The notes beneath the pieces were generated by a model. The model did no database searches. It saw only the letters and a list, made by a program, of their open reading frames with translations, and was not told the origin of the DNA. The translations under genes and the position numbers were made by a program. This document shows positions 1 to 7,423 of a stretch of DNA of 64,000 nt, in pieces; positions within the stretch are counted from its first letter, which is position 1, and each line of letters opens with the position of its first letter. Source of the DNA: VRUE01 sp963819755 (lineage in GTDB: Bacteria; Actinomycetota; Thermoleophilia; Solirubrobacterales; 70-9); contig CAWFXB010000002.1 in NCBI GenBank assembly GCA_963819755.1, forward strand, positions 310,001 to 374,000. Reading direction: 5' to 3'.

Positions 1-41
1 GCAAGTCGGGCGCTGGCTTTTACGACTATTCCGACGCCTAG
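1..41 (+). CDS. 3-hydroxyacyl-CoA dehydrogenase, C-terminal end only (partial)
   Basis: Only the last twelve codons lie in the window; they read KSGAGFYDYSDA and then TAG. The KSG-x-GFYDY ending is typical of the C-terminal domain of 3-hydroxyacyl-CoA / 3-hydroxybutyryl-CoA dehydrogenases, which interconvert 3-hydroxyacyl-CoA and 3-oxoacyl-CoA with NAD(P). A related ending (KSGQGFYPYP) occurs inside the large dehydrogenase-hydratase protein near the other end of the window. The gene runs convergently into the next small gene and overlaps its stop by 4 bases. The call rests on a very short peptide, so the exact subfamily is open. Confidence 0.6.
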   Translation, partial: KSGAGFYDYSDA

Positions 42-265
42 CGGCGGCCGGCCCTATCCCAGATGACGTCGGCGGGTGAGCAGCCCTGACGGCGGGCGGT
101 TGCTTCGATCTCGTCCCAAGGCAGCTCGGCCTCGGGCAGGTCGTCCCAGCGAGCCAGGTCGAGTGCCTCGACCGCTCCTTTGAGCGCCGGTCCGAGATGC
201 TCCTCGGAGCGCAGCAACGCTCTCAGGACCTCCAGTTGCTTGTCGCTCATGCGCACAACCCACAT
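38..265 (-). CDS. Hypothetical protein, 75 aa
   Basis: I do not recognise this small, acidic, soluble protein. It has no membrane segment or signal peptide. The start is the ATG preceded by GGAGGT at a spacing of 5 bases, a perfect Shine-Dalgarno site; a second ATG five codons in has no such site. The C-terminal part (PWDEIEATARRQG) has the look of an alpha-helical segment. Codon use is GC3-rich like its neighbours, which supports it as a real gene. It converges on the preceding dehydrogenase gene. Confidence 0.6.
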   Translation of the reverse strand: MWVVRMSDKQLEVLRALLRSEEHLGPALKGAVEALDLARWDDLPEAELPWDEIEATARRQGCSPADVIWDRAGRR

Positions 266-308
266 GCGATACCTCCAGGCTTAGCAAGACGCGGGTTGCT
301 CGGGAAAC

Positions 309-1628
309 CTAGGACGCGGGCCGGACGGAATCGCCGCCATCGTGGCCGCTGGAGCTGATCCGCACCGCCTCGACGCGGTTCTCCCGCACCGACTCGACCC
401 GGATCGTGTAGCCGTTGGCGACGATCGTGTCGCCGCGCTTCGGCAGCCGCCCGAGCTCGCCGAAGACGTAGCCGCCGATCGAGTTGTAGGCGTCGCTGTC
501 GACCGGTAGCTCGATCCCGCGGTCGGCGAGGTCTCCTAGCGAGACGTGGCCGCGCACGAACCACTCGCCGCCGGCGAGCTGGCGGAGCGCCGCGGCGCGG
601 GGGTCGGTCTCGTCCTCAATCTCCCCCACCACCTCCTCGAGGATGTCCTCGACGGTGACGATCCCGACCGTGCGGCCGTACTCGTCGACGACCACTGAGA
701 GCGAGGTGCGCTGCACCTGCAGGTCGTGGAGAAGGTCGTCGAGCGGGCGGGTCTCGGGGACGATCACCGCGTCGCGTACGACCGGCTCGATCTGCGCCTC
801 GGGCCCATCGCTCATGTAGAGGCGGGCAAGGCTGTTGTTGTGGACGATTCCCTTGACCCGGTCGGGATTGTCGTCCTCGATCACGACCAGCCGCGTGTGT
901 CCCGAGGTGACGCAGCGCCGCAGCGCCGTCTCCACGGTCTCCGAGGAATCGACGGTGACCACCGCCGGTATCGGCGTCATCACCTCTCGCGCCTCCTGCT
1001 CGTGGAGGTGGAAGACACCGCCGAGCATCCCCGCCTCGCCCGGGTCGAGCGTCCCCCCCACCCGCGAGCTGTCGATGATCTGCTTCAGGTCCTCGGCGGT
1101 GTGCTTCTCGTCGATGTTGGTCGGATCGACGCCGAAGAGGCGGACGATCGAGTTGGAGATCGCGCTCAACCCCATCGTCAGCGGCGTCGTCGCGAGGCGG
1201 AACCAGTTGAGCGGGCGCGAGACGCGGCGAGCGGTCCGCTCCGCCTGGTTGATCGCCAGCATCTTCGGCACCTGCTCGCCGATGCTGATGTGAATCGCGG
1301 TGACGAGGGCGAAGGCGATGCCGACCGAGAGGCCGACGGCGACGCCGTGGGAGAGGCCGCCGAAGATCGGTTCGAGCAGCTTGGCCAGCGAGGGCTCGCC
1401 GAGGAAGCCGATTCCGATCGAGGCGATCGTGATCCCGATCTGGCAAGCCGAGAGCGATTCGTCGATCTCGTCGAGCTGTTCGACCACGGTATCGGCGCCG
1501 CTCTCGCCTTCCTCGGCCAGCTGTTCGATTTTGCCTCGCCTGCTGCGCACCAACGCGAACTCGGCCGCAACGAAGAAGCCGTTGACGGCGACGAGCAGGA
1601 GCAGCAGGACAAGCAGGAGGACGCTCAT
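309..1628 (-). CDS. Hemolysin C/CorC family membrane protein (CNNM-CBS)
   Basis: This 439-residue protein has the order of the HlyC/CorC (UPF0053) family: an N-terminal CNNM (DUF21) transmembrane domain (about residues 1-190, opening with a very hydrophobic helix), a pair of CBS domains (about 205-330, starting VMTPIPAVVTVD and including the typical VVVDEYGRTVGIVT), and a C-terminal transporter-associated CorC_HlyC domain (about 350-425). Family members sit in the cytoplasmic membrane and are linked to Mg2+/Co2+ efflux or metal homeostasis; the CBS pair probably binds adenine nucleotides. Despite the name it need not be a hemolysin. The gene is alone on its strand here and length is normal. 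Confidence 0.9.
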   Translation of the reverse strand: MSVLLLVLLLLLVAVNGFFVAAEFALVRSRRGKIEQLAEEGESGADTVVEQLDEIDESLSACQIGITIASIGIGFLGEPSLAKLLEPIFGGLSHGVAVGLSVGIAFALVTAIHISIGEQVPKMLAINQAERTARRVSRPLNWFRLATTPLTMGLSAISNSIVRLFGVDPTNIDEKHTAEDLKQIIDSSRVGGTLDPGEAGMLGGVFHLHEQEAREVMTPIPAVVTVDSSETVETALRRCVTSGHTRLVVIEDDNPDRVKGIVHNNSLARLYMSDGPEAQIEPVVRDAVIVPETRPLDDLLHDLQVQRTSLSVVVDEYGRTVGIVTVEDILEEVVGEIEDETDPRAAALRQLAGGEWFVRGHVSLGDLADRGIELPVDSDAYNSIGGYVFGELGRLPKRGDTIVANGYTIRVESVRENRVEAVRISSSGHDGGDSVRPAS

Positions 1629-1778
1629 CGGCTAGGAGCCTGGAGTATTTGCCCGGTACTTCGGGGGAGGTCGTCTTCGGCCATTCGGCAATTGGTGAAT
1701 ATAGCTTCCTCGCCCGCGGAACGGCGAAGCGGCCAAATGGATTGGGAATCTCCCGCGTAGCTGCGATATTGGGGCCAC

Positions 1779-2678
1779 ATGCGCATTGCCAGCCTCGTCC
1801 CATCCGCGACGGAGATGCTGTTCGCCCTCGGCCTGGGCGACAGCGTGGTCGCCGTGACCCACGAGTGCGACTTCCCGGCGCAGGCGCGGGGGCTGCCCCA
1901 TCTGACCCGAACCGTCCTCGGCGAAGGCCTCAACGCCCGCGAGATCGATACGGCGGTGAAGACGACGGTGGGCGAAGGCCGGGCACTGTATGAGCTGGAC
2001 GAGGAGCGGCTCGCCGAGCTAGCCCCCGATTTGATCGTCACCCAGGCGATCTGCGACGTCTGCGCCGTCTCCTACGAGGATGTGCTCGAGGTCGCGGCAC
2101 GGTTGCCAAGCGAGCCTCGGGTCCTGCAGCAAGATCCGAGCACGCTCGGCGAGATGCTCGAGGACGTGATCCGCCTCGGCGAGGCCACCGGCCTGGAGTC
2201 CGAGGCGCACCTCGTGCGGTCCGAGCTCGAGGGTCGCCTGGCCAGCGTCCGCGCCGCCGTCAGCGGTGCCAGAGCGCCGCGGGTGATCGCCCTGGAGTGG
2301 CTCGATCCGCCCTTCGTCGGCGGGCACTGGATCCCGGAGATGATCTCGATCGCCGGCGGCGAGGACGTCGCCGGGCCGCCCGGGCTGAAGTCGCCCGAAG
2401 TGGCCTGGGGAGCCCTCTCGGGACTCGGCCCGGACGTCGTGATCGCGATGCCGTGCGGCTGGTACGTCAGCGAATCCCACGATCAGGCAATCGAGCACTG
2501 GGACCGGATCGCCAAGCTCGGCGCCGGCCGCGTCTACGCGGTCGACGCGGCCTCGACCTTCTCGCGGCCCGGCCCACGCCTCGTCGACGGGGTCGAGCTA
2601 CTCGGCCACGTCCTCCACCCGGACCTGGTCGACCCGCCGGGAAACATCGGCTTCGCCGAAGTGCGCGCGCCAGGCTGA
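1779..2678 (+). CDS. BtuF-like substrate-binding protein (cobalamin-binding family)
   Basis: The 299-residue product opens RIASLVPSATEMLFALGLG and has the helical-backbone class III binding-protein fold (TroA/BtuF type), with the typical SYEDVLEVA and final DGVELLGHVL segments. Homologues are annotated as cobalamin-binding proteins of ABC importers. There is no signal peptide or lipobox, and no ABC permease or ATPase lies nearby, so a cytoplasmic or orphan role is possible and the ligand is not proven. The start codon follows a GATATT -10 element by 8 bases, which suggests a leaderless mRNA. It converges on the rhomboid gene with a 5-base gap. Confidence 0.75.
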   Translation: MRIASLVPSATEMLFALGLGDSVVAVTHECDFPAQARGLPHLTRTVLGEGLNAREIDTAVKTTVGEGRALYELDEERLAELAPDLIVTQAICDVCAVSYEDVLEVAARLPSEPRVLQQDPSTLGEMLEDVIRLGEATGLESEAHLVRSELEGRLASVRAAVSGARAPRVIALEWLDPPFVGGHWIPEMISIAGGEDVAGPPGLKSPEVAWGALSGLGPDVVIAMPCGWYVSESHDQAIEHWDRIAKLGAGRVYAVDAASTFSRPGPRLVDGVELLGHVLHPDLVDPPGNIGFAEVRAPG

Positions 2679-2683
2679 CGCCC

Positions 2684-3502
2684 TTACGCGACGGCTATGG
2701 CTGAAGCGACTGAGAAGAAACCGATCGCGGCCATCGCCAGCAGCTCCATCGGCAGGTGCCGCTCGCCCAGGTAGCCGCGCTCGCCGGCGAGGATGCAAAA
2801 GGCGCAGAGCACACCTCCGGCAAGGCCGCCGAGATGGGCCCCGATGCTTATCCCAGGGACGCCGAAGCTGAAGGCGAGGTTGAGCAGGATGAGGATGCCG
2901 ACGCTCGAGGCCAGCGCGTCGACACCACGGCCACGGGCGATCACGAACGTCGCCGCGAGGACGCCGAAGACCGCACCGGAGGCGCCGATGCTGAGGCTGT
3001 CCGGAGAGAGCAGGAGCGCCCCGAACGATCCGGCGAAGAGCGAGACGAAGTAGAGCATTGCGAACCGCGGCGTGCCAATCGCCGGCTCGAGTATGCGGCC
3101 GAGAAAGAAGAGGAGGATCATGTTGCCGGCGATGTGAAACAGGCCGGCATGGAGGAAGGCGCTGGTCAGCAGTCGGTACCACTCGCCGCTGGCTACCGAC
3201 GGACCGAAGAGCCCGAATTCCGGGATGAGAGAGGTATTGGGTTCCAAGCCGCCGGAGCCGGTTGCGATCTCAGCGAAATACGCGGCTACGTTCACGGCGA
3301 TCAAGATGAAGGTCGCCGGGGCACGAGCAAAGAGTGACGTCTCCCCCACCCCGCGCACCACCTTCGTCCGCTGCCTCGAGCACTCCGGACAGCGCATGCC
3401 GACGGGGCTGGGCGTCATGCAATCGGGGCAGATCGGCCGGCCGCAGTTGGAGCAGGAGACCGCGGTCTCGCGGTTCGGATGTCGGTAACAGGTCTGCGCC
3501 AT
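2684..3502 (-). CDS. Rhomboid family intramembrane serine protease with N-terminal zinc ribbon
   Basis: Start chosen at the ATG giving 272 residues, beginning MAQTCYRHPNRETAVSC. Residues 5-41 hold a CxxC-rich zinc-binding module (C17SNC20, C25PDC28, C38PEC41) typical of actinobacterial rhomboids. The rest is a six-helix rhomboid domain with the catalytic serine in GASGAVFG (Ser175) and the partner histidine in GAHLGG (His223); HxxxN (His123, Asn127) on helix 2 is also present. Rhomboids cleave membrane proteins inside the bilayer; the substrate is unknown. An upstream in-frame extension reads divergently through the neighbouring promoter and was rejected. The gene shares a bidirectional promoter with the DUF4383 gene. 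Confidence 0.88.
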   Translation of the reverse strand: MAQTCYRHPNRETAVSCSNCGRPICPDCMTPSPVGMRCPECSRQRTKVVRGVGETSLFARAPATFILIAVNVAAYFAEIATGSGGLEPNTSLIPEFGLFGPSVASGEWYRLLTSAFLHAGLFHIAGNMILLFFLGRILEPAIGTPRFAMLYFVSLFAGSFGALLLSPDSLSIGASGAVFGVLAATFVIARGRGVDALASSVGILILLNLAFSFGVPGISIGAHLGGLAGGVLCAFCILAGERGYLGERHLPMELLAMAAIGFFSVASAIAVA

Positions 3503-3513
3503 GGCGGACGAGG

Positions 3514-3523
3514 AGCCTACAAT
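3514..3523. promoter_or_regulatory. Divergent promoter with overlapping -10 elements (rhomboid / DUF4383)
   Basis: The sequence AGCCTACAAT reads TACAAT on the plus strand and TAGGCT on the minus strand, sharing the central TA. TACAAT ends 9 bases before the DUF4383 ATG; TAGGCT ends 11 bases before the rhomboid ATG. Only 30 bases separate the two start codons, so both mRNAs must be leaderless or nearly so. Confidence 0.55.
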
Positions 3524-3532
3524 CGCCCGCTC

Positions 3533-3808
3533 ATGGAGCCCCCGAGCCCTGCACGGCTGTTCGCGACTCTGGCCGGCGCCGGGCTGGTGATTTACGGGAT
3601 CGCCGGCTTCTTCTTCGACGCGTCGTTTGCCCGCCCGGACGATCTGCGCGAAGCGCTCGGCCTGCTCTCGGTCAACGGCTGGGCCAACAGCTTCCATGTC
3701 CTCACCGGCGCCATCGGGCTCCTCCTCGCCGGCTTCGCCTCACGGCGCTACGCGCTCTGGCTGACCGCGATGTACGCGGCGGTCGCCGTGTTCGGCTCCC
3801 TGGTCTAG
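3533..3808 (+). CDS. DUF4383 family membrane protein, 91 aa
   Basis: A small hydrophobic protein with three predicted membrane segments (about residues 8-27, 47-65, 68-90). The spacing and motifs (the GWANSFHVLTGAIGLLLA segment) match the DUF4383 family, common in actinobacteria and of unknown function. It is shorter than many family members, which carry four helices. The ATG lies 9 bases after TACAAT, supporting a leaderless start. Its stop overlaps that of the minus-strand 115-residue gene by 4 bases (CTAG). Confidence 0.7.
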   Translation: MEPPSPARLFATLAGAGLVIYGIAGFFFDASFARPDDLREALGLLSVNGWANSFHVLTGAIGLLLAGFASRRYALWLTAMYAAVAVFGSLV

Positions 3809-4152
3809 GGACGGATGCGAGTGGCGAGGTCGCGGATGCCGCTCTTCGTCTGCTGACGGCCTCGGCGGCGCATCTCGAGCAGGACGAGGGCGCCGGTGGC
3901 GAGGCTGCCGGCGCCGACCGCAACCACGGGCCGCACCCAGTTGCGCGGATCGCGCAGCGCCCGCAGCTCGCTCTCGGAGAGCTCCTCCGCCCAGTCGGAG
4001 AGCTCCTCCGCCGCAGCCTGGGTGACGGCGGCAAGCGTGTCCTCGAAGCGCCCGGAGAGGCGCTCCGGCGGCTCGATCGGCCGCAGCGCATCGCCGAGCA
4101 GCCTCTCGACGTCCCAGGTGCTGCCGGTCAGCTTCTCGCTCGCCTCACTCAT
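3805..4152 (-). CDS. Small membrane protein encoded with an ECF sigma factor
   Basis: The 115-residue product has a long charged N-terminal cytoplasmic region (about 1-70) and one hydrophobic segment (about 75-92) followed by basic residues. Its ATG overlaps the end of the sigma factor gene by 8 bases, so the two are translationally coupled. Position and topology fit a membrane-anchored regulator of that sigma factor, but I see no zinc-binding anti-sigma (HxxxCxxC) motif, so an anti-sigma role is only an inference from context. No family recognised. Confidence 0.6.
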   Translation of the reverse strand: MSEASEKLTGSTWDVERLLGDALRPIEPPERLSGRFEDTLAAVTQAAAEELSDWAEELSESELRALRDPRNWVRPVVAVGAGSLATGALVLLEMRRRGRQQTKSGIRDLATRIRP

Positions 4153-4705
4153 CGCTCATCTCCTCCTCCAGCTGTTTGATCGCACGATGGATCAGGACCT
4201 TGGTGGCGCCGTCGCTGCGACCCAGCGCCCGGGCGATCTCGCGGTTGTCCATGCCGAGCGCGAAGCGCATGATCAGCGCGTCGCGGCGATCGTCCGGCAG
4301 GTTGTCGAGCTTCGCGATCACCTGGCGCAGCTCCTCGCGGCCCTCGGCGATCGCCTCGGTCCCGTGCCGCGCCGGGATCGGGTCGGCGCTGTCGAGCGGG
4401 GTCTGCGGCCGCCGCGATCTGTCCCGGTAGTAGTTGAGCGCCAGGTTGTGGGCGATGCGGATCAGCCAGGGACGCAGCGGCCGCCCGTCGGACTCGCGCC
4501 TGGCCCGGTCGAAGTGGCGGTATGCCTGCAGGAAGGCCTGCTCGGTGAGGTCCTCGGCGTCGTGCTGGTTGCCGACCCGGTAGTAGGAGTAGGAGTAGAC
4601 GTCTTTGAGGTGGTCGCGGTAGAGCTCTTCGAAGGCGCGATCGAGCTCTGCCTTGGCGGCTGGGTCGAGGCTCGCCGGCTCGACGTTCTCCTTGCTGCCG
4701 CTCAC
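4145..4705 (-). CDS. RNA polymerase ECF sigma factor (sigma-70 family)
   Basis: The 186-residue protein has region 2 at about 25-95 (YRDHLKDVYSYSYYRVGN, DAEDLTEQAFLQAYR, LIRIAHNLALNYYRDRSRR) and region 4 at about 120-185 (DNLPDDRRDALIMRFALG, MDNREIARALGRSDGATKVLIHRAIKQL), with a short linker and no region 1 or 3. This is the layout of an extracytoplasmic-function sigma factor, which directs RNA polymerase to a stress or envelope regulon. It is followed by a coupled small membrane protein that may control it. The target promoters cannot be read from this window. Confidence 0.9.
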   Translation of the reverse strand: MSGSKENVEPASLDPAAKAELDRAFEELYRDHLKDVYSYSYYRVGNQHDAEDLTEQAFLQAYRHFDRARRESDGRPLRPWLIRIAHNLALNYYRDRSRRPQTPLDSADPIPARHGTEAIAEGREELRQVIAKLDNLPDDRRDALIMRFALGMDNREIARALGRSDGATKVLIHRAIKQLEEEMSDE

Positions 4706-4720
4706 GGGCCAAGCCTAGCC

Positions 4721-6388
4721 TCATGCAGCCTCCTTCCTCGAACGCTCGACCAGGCGTAGGCTGTCGACCCAAGCCTCGGTGTCGATCTCGCCGCGGATCA
4801 GCGCCGCCAGCCCGCCAAGCGCCTCGGCGGGACTATCCGAGCCCTCCATTGCCGTGGCCAGAAGCGGCACCGCGTCGAGACCCTCCGATGCCTGTCCGAT
4901 CAGCGCCGGGATCTCCGCCGCCGGTGTCCCCCTCCCGAGCAGCTCGCCGGCGCGGCGGTTGCGGCCCGACGGGGCGAGCACGGTCGCGGTCAGGTCGCCG
5001 ACCCCAGCCAGGCCCGAGAAGGTCTCCAGCTCGGCGCCCCGCGAGATCGCGTAGGCGATGCACTCGCGCCAGACCGAGGCGGCGGCGATGCCCGCCGCGT
5101 TGAGGCCGAAGGGCTCGGTGGCGGCGGCGGCGAGGGCGGCGGCGTTCTTGGCTGCGCCGGCCATCTCGACCCCGGTCACATCACGCGAGCGCTCGCAGAC
5201 GAGGCCGGCGCGGTCGAAGACCTCACCGAGCTGGTCGCGCAGGTCGGCATCGCCGGAGCCGAGCACCAGCGCCGCCGAGCCCGAGACCGCCTCGGCCGCG
5301 TGGGCCGGCCCGCCGAGGCAGGCGACCGCCCGGGCGCGGATCCGTTCGCCGACGTACTCCGCGGGCAGCTGGCCCAGAGGCGCGATCAGGCCCTTGGTCA
5401 GCAGCAGCACCGAGGAGCGGTCGCTGACCCGGTCGGCGATCGCGCCGACCGCCTGCGGCAGCGAGCCGGATGGGATCGCCAGGCAGACCAGGTCGAGGCC
5501 GGCCAGCTCGATCTCAGAGGCGGGACGGACGAGCAGCGAGTCGGGCAACTCGACCCCCTCCAGGTAGCGGCGGTTCTCGCCCGCCTCGATCATCTCCGCT
5601 GCCTGCTCGGCGGTGCGGGCCCCGAGCTGCACCTCCAGCCCGCCGCGGGCGAGCAGCACGGCGACGGCGGTGCCCCAGCTGCCGGCGCCGATCACGGCGG
5701 CGCGGCGCATCGGCGGCAGGCCGCCCATCTCTTCCCACTGCAGGAGAACGTTGGGCCAGATCCGCGCCGTCACGGATTCGGCCAGCGGCGGCGAGGGCTC
5801 CTCGACCCGCGGGAAGGTCATCGCCTTGCCCAGTCGCACCCGAACCTGGCGCGGCCGGATGCGCCAGGCCCTGCGCACGTGCTCGCTGCCGTACACCGCG
5901 GTCGGCAAAACCGGAGCCCCAGTCTGCAGCGCCAGCCTGCCCACGCCTCGCTTTGGCGTCGCCAGGGTGCCACGCCGGATCCGCGTCCCCTCGGGGAAGA
6001 TGCAGACGGTGCCGCCACGCTCGACCGCGAGACGGGCGGTCTCCATCGACATCTCGTCGGATTCGCCACGGCGGATCGGGAAGGCGCCGAGCCGCGAGAG
6101 CAGCCAGCCCTGCCAGCGGCGCTCGAACAGCTCGATCTTGGCGACGTAGTTCATCGGCCGCCGCCAGGGCAGCGCGGCGCCGATCGCAAAGGGGTCGAGG
6201 AAGCTGCGGTGGTTGGCGGCGACGATCAGCCCGCCGCTGACACGGCCATGTTCCCGCCCGGTGCGGCCAAGCCGGAAGTAGACGAGGAAGAAGGGCGTCA
6301 TGAAGACCCTCGCCAGCAGGTAGAGGGGCCAGTTGACGCTGTGCGCCCGCGTGTAGTCGTGGTAGCGCTGGAGTCGCTCTTCGCTCAC
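4721..6388 (-). CDS. Fusion of 1-acylglycerol-3-phosphate acyltransferase (PlsC) and glycerol-3-phosphate dehydrogenase (GpsA)
   Basis: One open frame of 555 codons covers two lipid enzymes. Residues 1-225 are a PlsC-type acyltransferase: a membrane-seeking N terminus, the catalytic N-H-x4-D motif (NHRSFLD, residues 59-65) and FPEGTR (131-136). Residues 227-555 are a complete NAD(P)-dependent glycerol-3-phosphate dehydrogenase: GAGSWGTA (234-241), the invariant KNAAAL lysine region and the GVGDLTATVLAPSGRNRRAG segment. GpsA makes sn-glycerol-3-phosphate and PlsC forms phosphatidate from its lysophosphatidate, so the fusion joins two steps of phospholipid synthesis. Start is GTG. Met227 could serve as an internal start for a separate GpsA, but no stop separates the domains. 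Confidence 0.88.
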   Translation of the reverse strand: MSEERLQRYHDYTRAHSVNWPLYLLARVFMTPFFLVYFRLGRTGREHGRVSGGLIVAANHRSFLDPFAIGAALPWRRPMNYVAKIELFERRWQGWLLSRLGAFPIRRGESDEMSMETARLAVERGGTVCIFPEGTRIRRGTLATPKRGVGRLALQTGAPVLPTAVYGSEHVRRAWRIRPRQVRVRLGKAMTFPRVEEPSPPLAESVTARIWPNVLLQWEEMGGLPPMRRAAVIGAGSWGTAVAVLLARGGLEVQLGARTAEQAAEMIEAGENRRYLEGVELPDSLLVRPASEIELAGLDLVCLAIPSGSLPQAVGAIADRVSDRSSVLLLTKGLIAPLGQLPAEYVGERIRARAVACLGGPAHAAEAVSGSAALVLGSGDADLRDQLGEVFDRAGLVCERSRDVTGVEMAGAAKNAAALAAAATEPFGLNAAGIAAASVWRECIAYAISRGAELETFSGLAGVGDLTATVLAPSGRNRRAGELLGRGTPAAEIPALIGQASEGLDAVPLLATAMEGSDSPAEALGGLAALIRGEIDTEAWVDSLRLVERSRKEAA

Positions 6389-6418
6389 GAAGAGCGCTAC
6401 ACGGCGGCGGCCGGCCGG

Positions 6419-7423
6419 TTACCAGGCGCTCTCGATTAGCCGGCTCAGGTCCTCGCGGGTGGGAGGCTCTGGCGTGAACGCCAGCTCTGGGCGCACGAGC
6501 ATCGAGTCGAGAGCTTGATCTAGCTTGGTTCGGTCGGCTCCCAGTTGGCCGAGGCCGGGTGGGTTGCCACCGAGCTCGAGGATTCGGGCTTCTATGTCCT
6601 TGGGGGCGGTGCCGAGGGACTCGGTCAGAGGGACAAGGTCGTCGGGGGCGCGGGGGACCATGAAGGCCATTGCGCGGGGCAGGATCGCGGCGTTGGTCTC
6701 GGCGTGGGGGCCGCCGCAGATCCGCACCAGGGTCTGGCAGATCACGTGGTGCACCCCGAACATGCCAGAGTCGATCGCGTAGGCGGAGAGCAGCGCGCCC
6801 TGGGCGAGGGCGGGGCGGTTGCGCTCCGCCGGGGCTTCGTCGAGCGAGCCGGCGATCAGTTCGGCGCCGCGCAGCGCGGTCATCCGCGAGACCGGGTTGG
6901 CGAAGGGCGTGTAGAGAGAGTCAGCGCCGTGCGCGAGTGCGTTCATCGCGCTGGCACGGAGCGCCCCCTCGGGCTGGCTCGTCATCGCCTGCGGGTCGGC
7001 GATCGCCAGCTCAGGCCGCACCATCGCCCGCACCCGGCCCTCGGCGCCGCCGGGCAGGCGGTGAATCCCGGTCATCTCGGCACCCGAGAGCGTCGTCGGG
7101 ACCGCCGCGACCCGGGCGCCGCTGACCGCGGCGACGGCCTTCGCGGTGTCGATCGTGCGGCCGCCACCGAGGGCAACCAACTGCGGGGCCCCCACCCGGT
7201 CGAGCAGCGCCGCGGCCGCCTCGGGCACCTGTCCGGCGGGGATCGCGTGGACGGCTTTGGCGGCGGCCTCCAGCTCGGGCGCACCGGGCAGGGCGCGCGG
7301 CGTGGTCAGCAGCTCGAAGTCGGCGAACCCGTGCTCGTGGAGAAGCTGCGCCGCCTGGCCGACCCCGTCGTGACGGAAGACGACGACCCGGCCGGCGTCC
7401 CTCCAGACGAAGTTTCCGTTCAC
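6419..7423 (-). CDS. Maleylacetate reductase family iron-type alcohol dehydrogenase
   Basis: Start is the GTG inside the GTGA that also ends the upstream dioxygenase gene; this 4-base overlap implies translational coupling. The 334-residue product has the iron-containing alcohol dehydrogenase fold: the dinucleotide segment VALGGGRTIDTAKAVA, the PTTLSGAEMT segment, NALAHGADSLYTP and the metal-ligand region GVHHVICQ. Maleylacetate reductases reduce maleylacetate to 3-oxoadipate with NAD(P)H at the end of hydroquinone and chloroaromatic pathways. The paired ring-cleaving dioxygenase supports that role. A longer N-terminal extension is only a shadow of the dioxygenase gene. Confidence 0.82.
   Translation of the reverse strand: MNGNFVWRDAGRVVVFRHDGVGQAAQLLHEHGFADFELLTTPRALPGAPELEAAAKAVHAIPAGQVPEAAAALLDRVGAPQLVALGGGRTIDTAKAVAAVSGARVAAVPTTLSGAEMTGIHRLPGGAEGRVRAMVRPELAIADPQAMTSQPEGALRASAMNALAHGADSLYTPFANPVSRMTALRGAELIAGSLDEAPAERNRPALAQGALLSAYAIDSGMFGVHHVICQTLVRICGGPHAETNAAILPRAMAFMVPRAPDDLVPLTESLGTAPKDIEARILELGGNPPGLGQLGADRTKLDQALDSMLVRPELAFTPEPPTREDLSRLIESAW

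Noticed and set aside
726..1760. Long frames opposite the CNNM-CBS gene and opposite many others (for example 29632-32400, 38778-40865, 47640-50312)
   Set aside because: They lie antisense to well-supported genes, have Arg/Asp/Gly-biased composition and no family motif; typical shadow frames of high-GC DNA.
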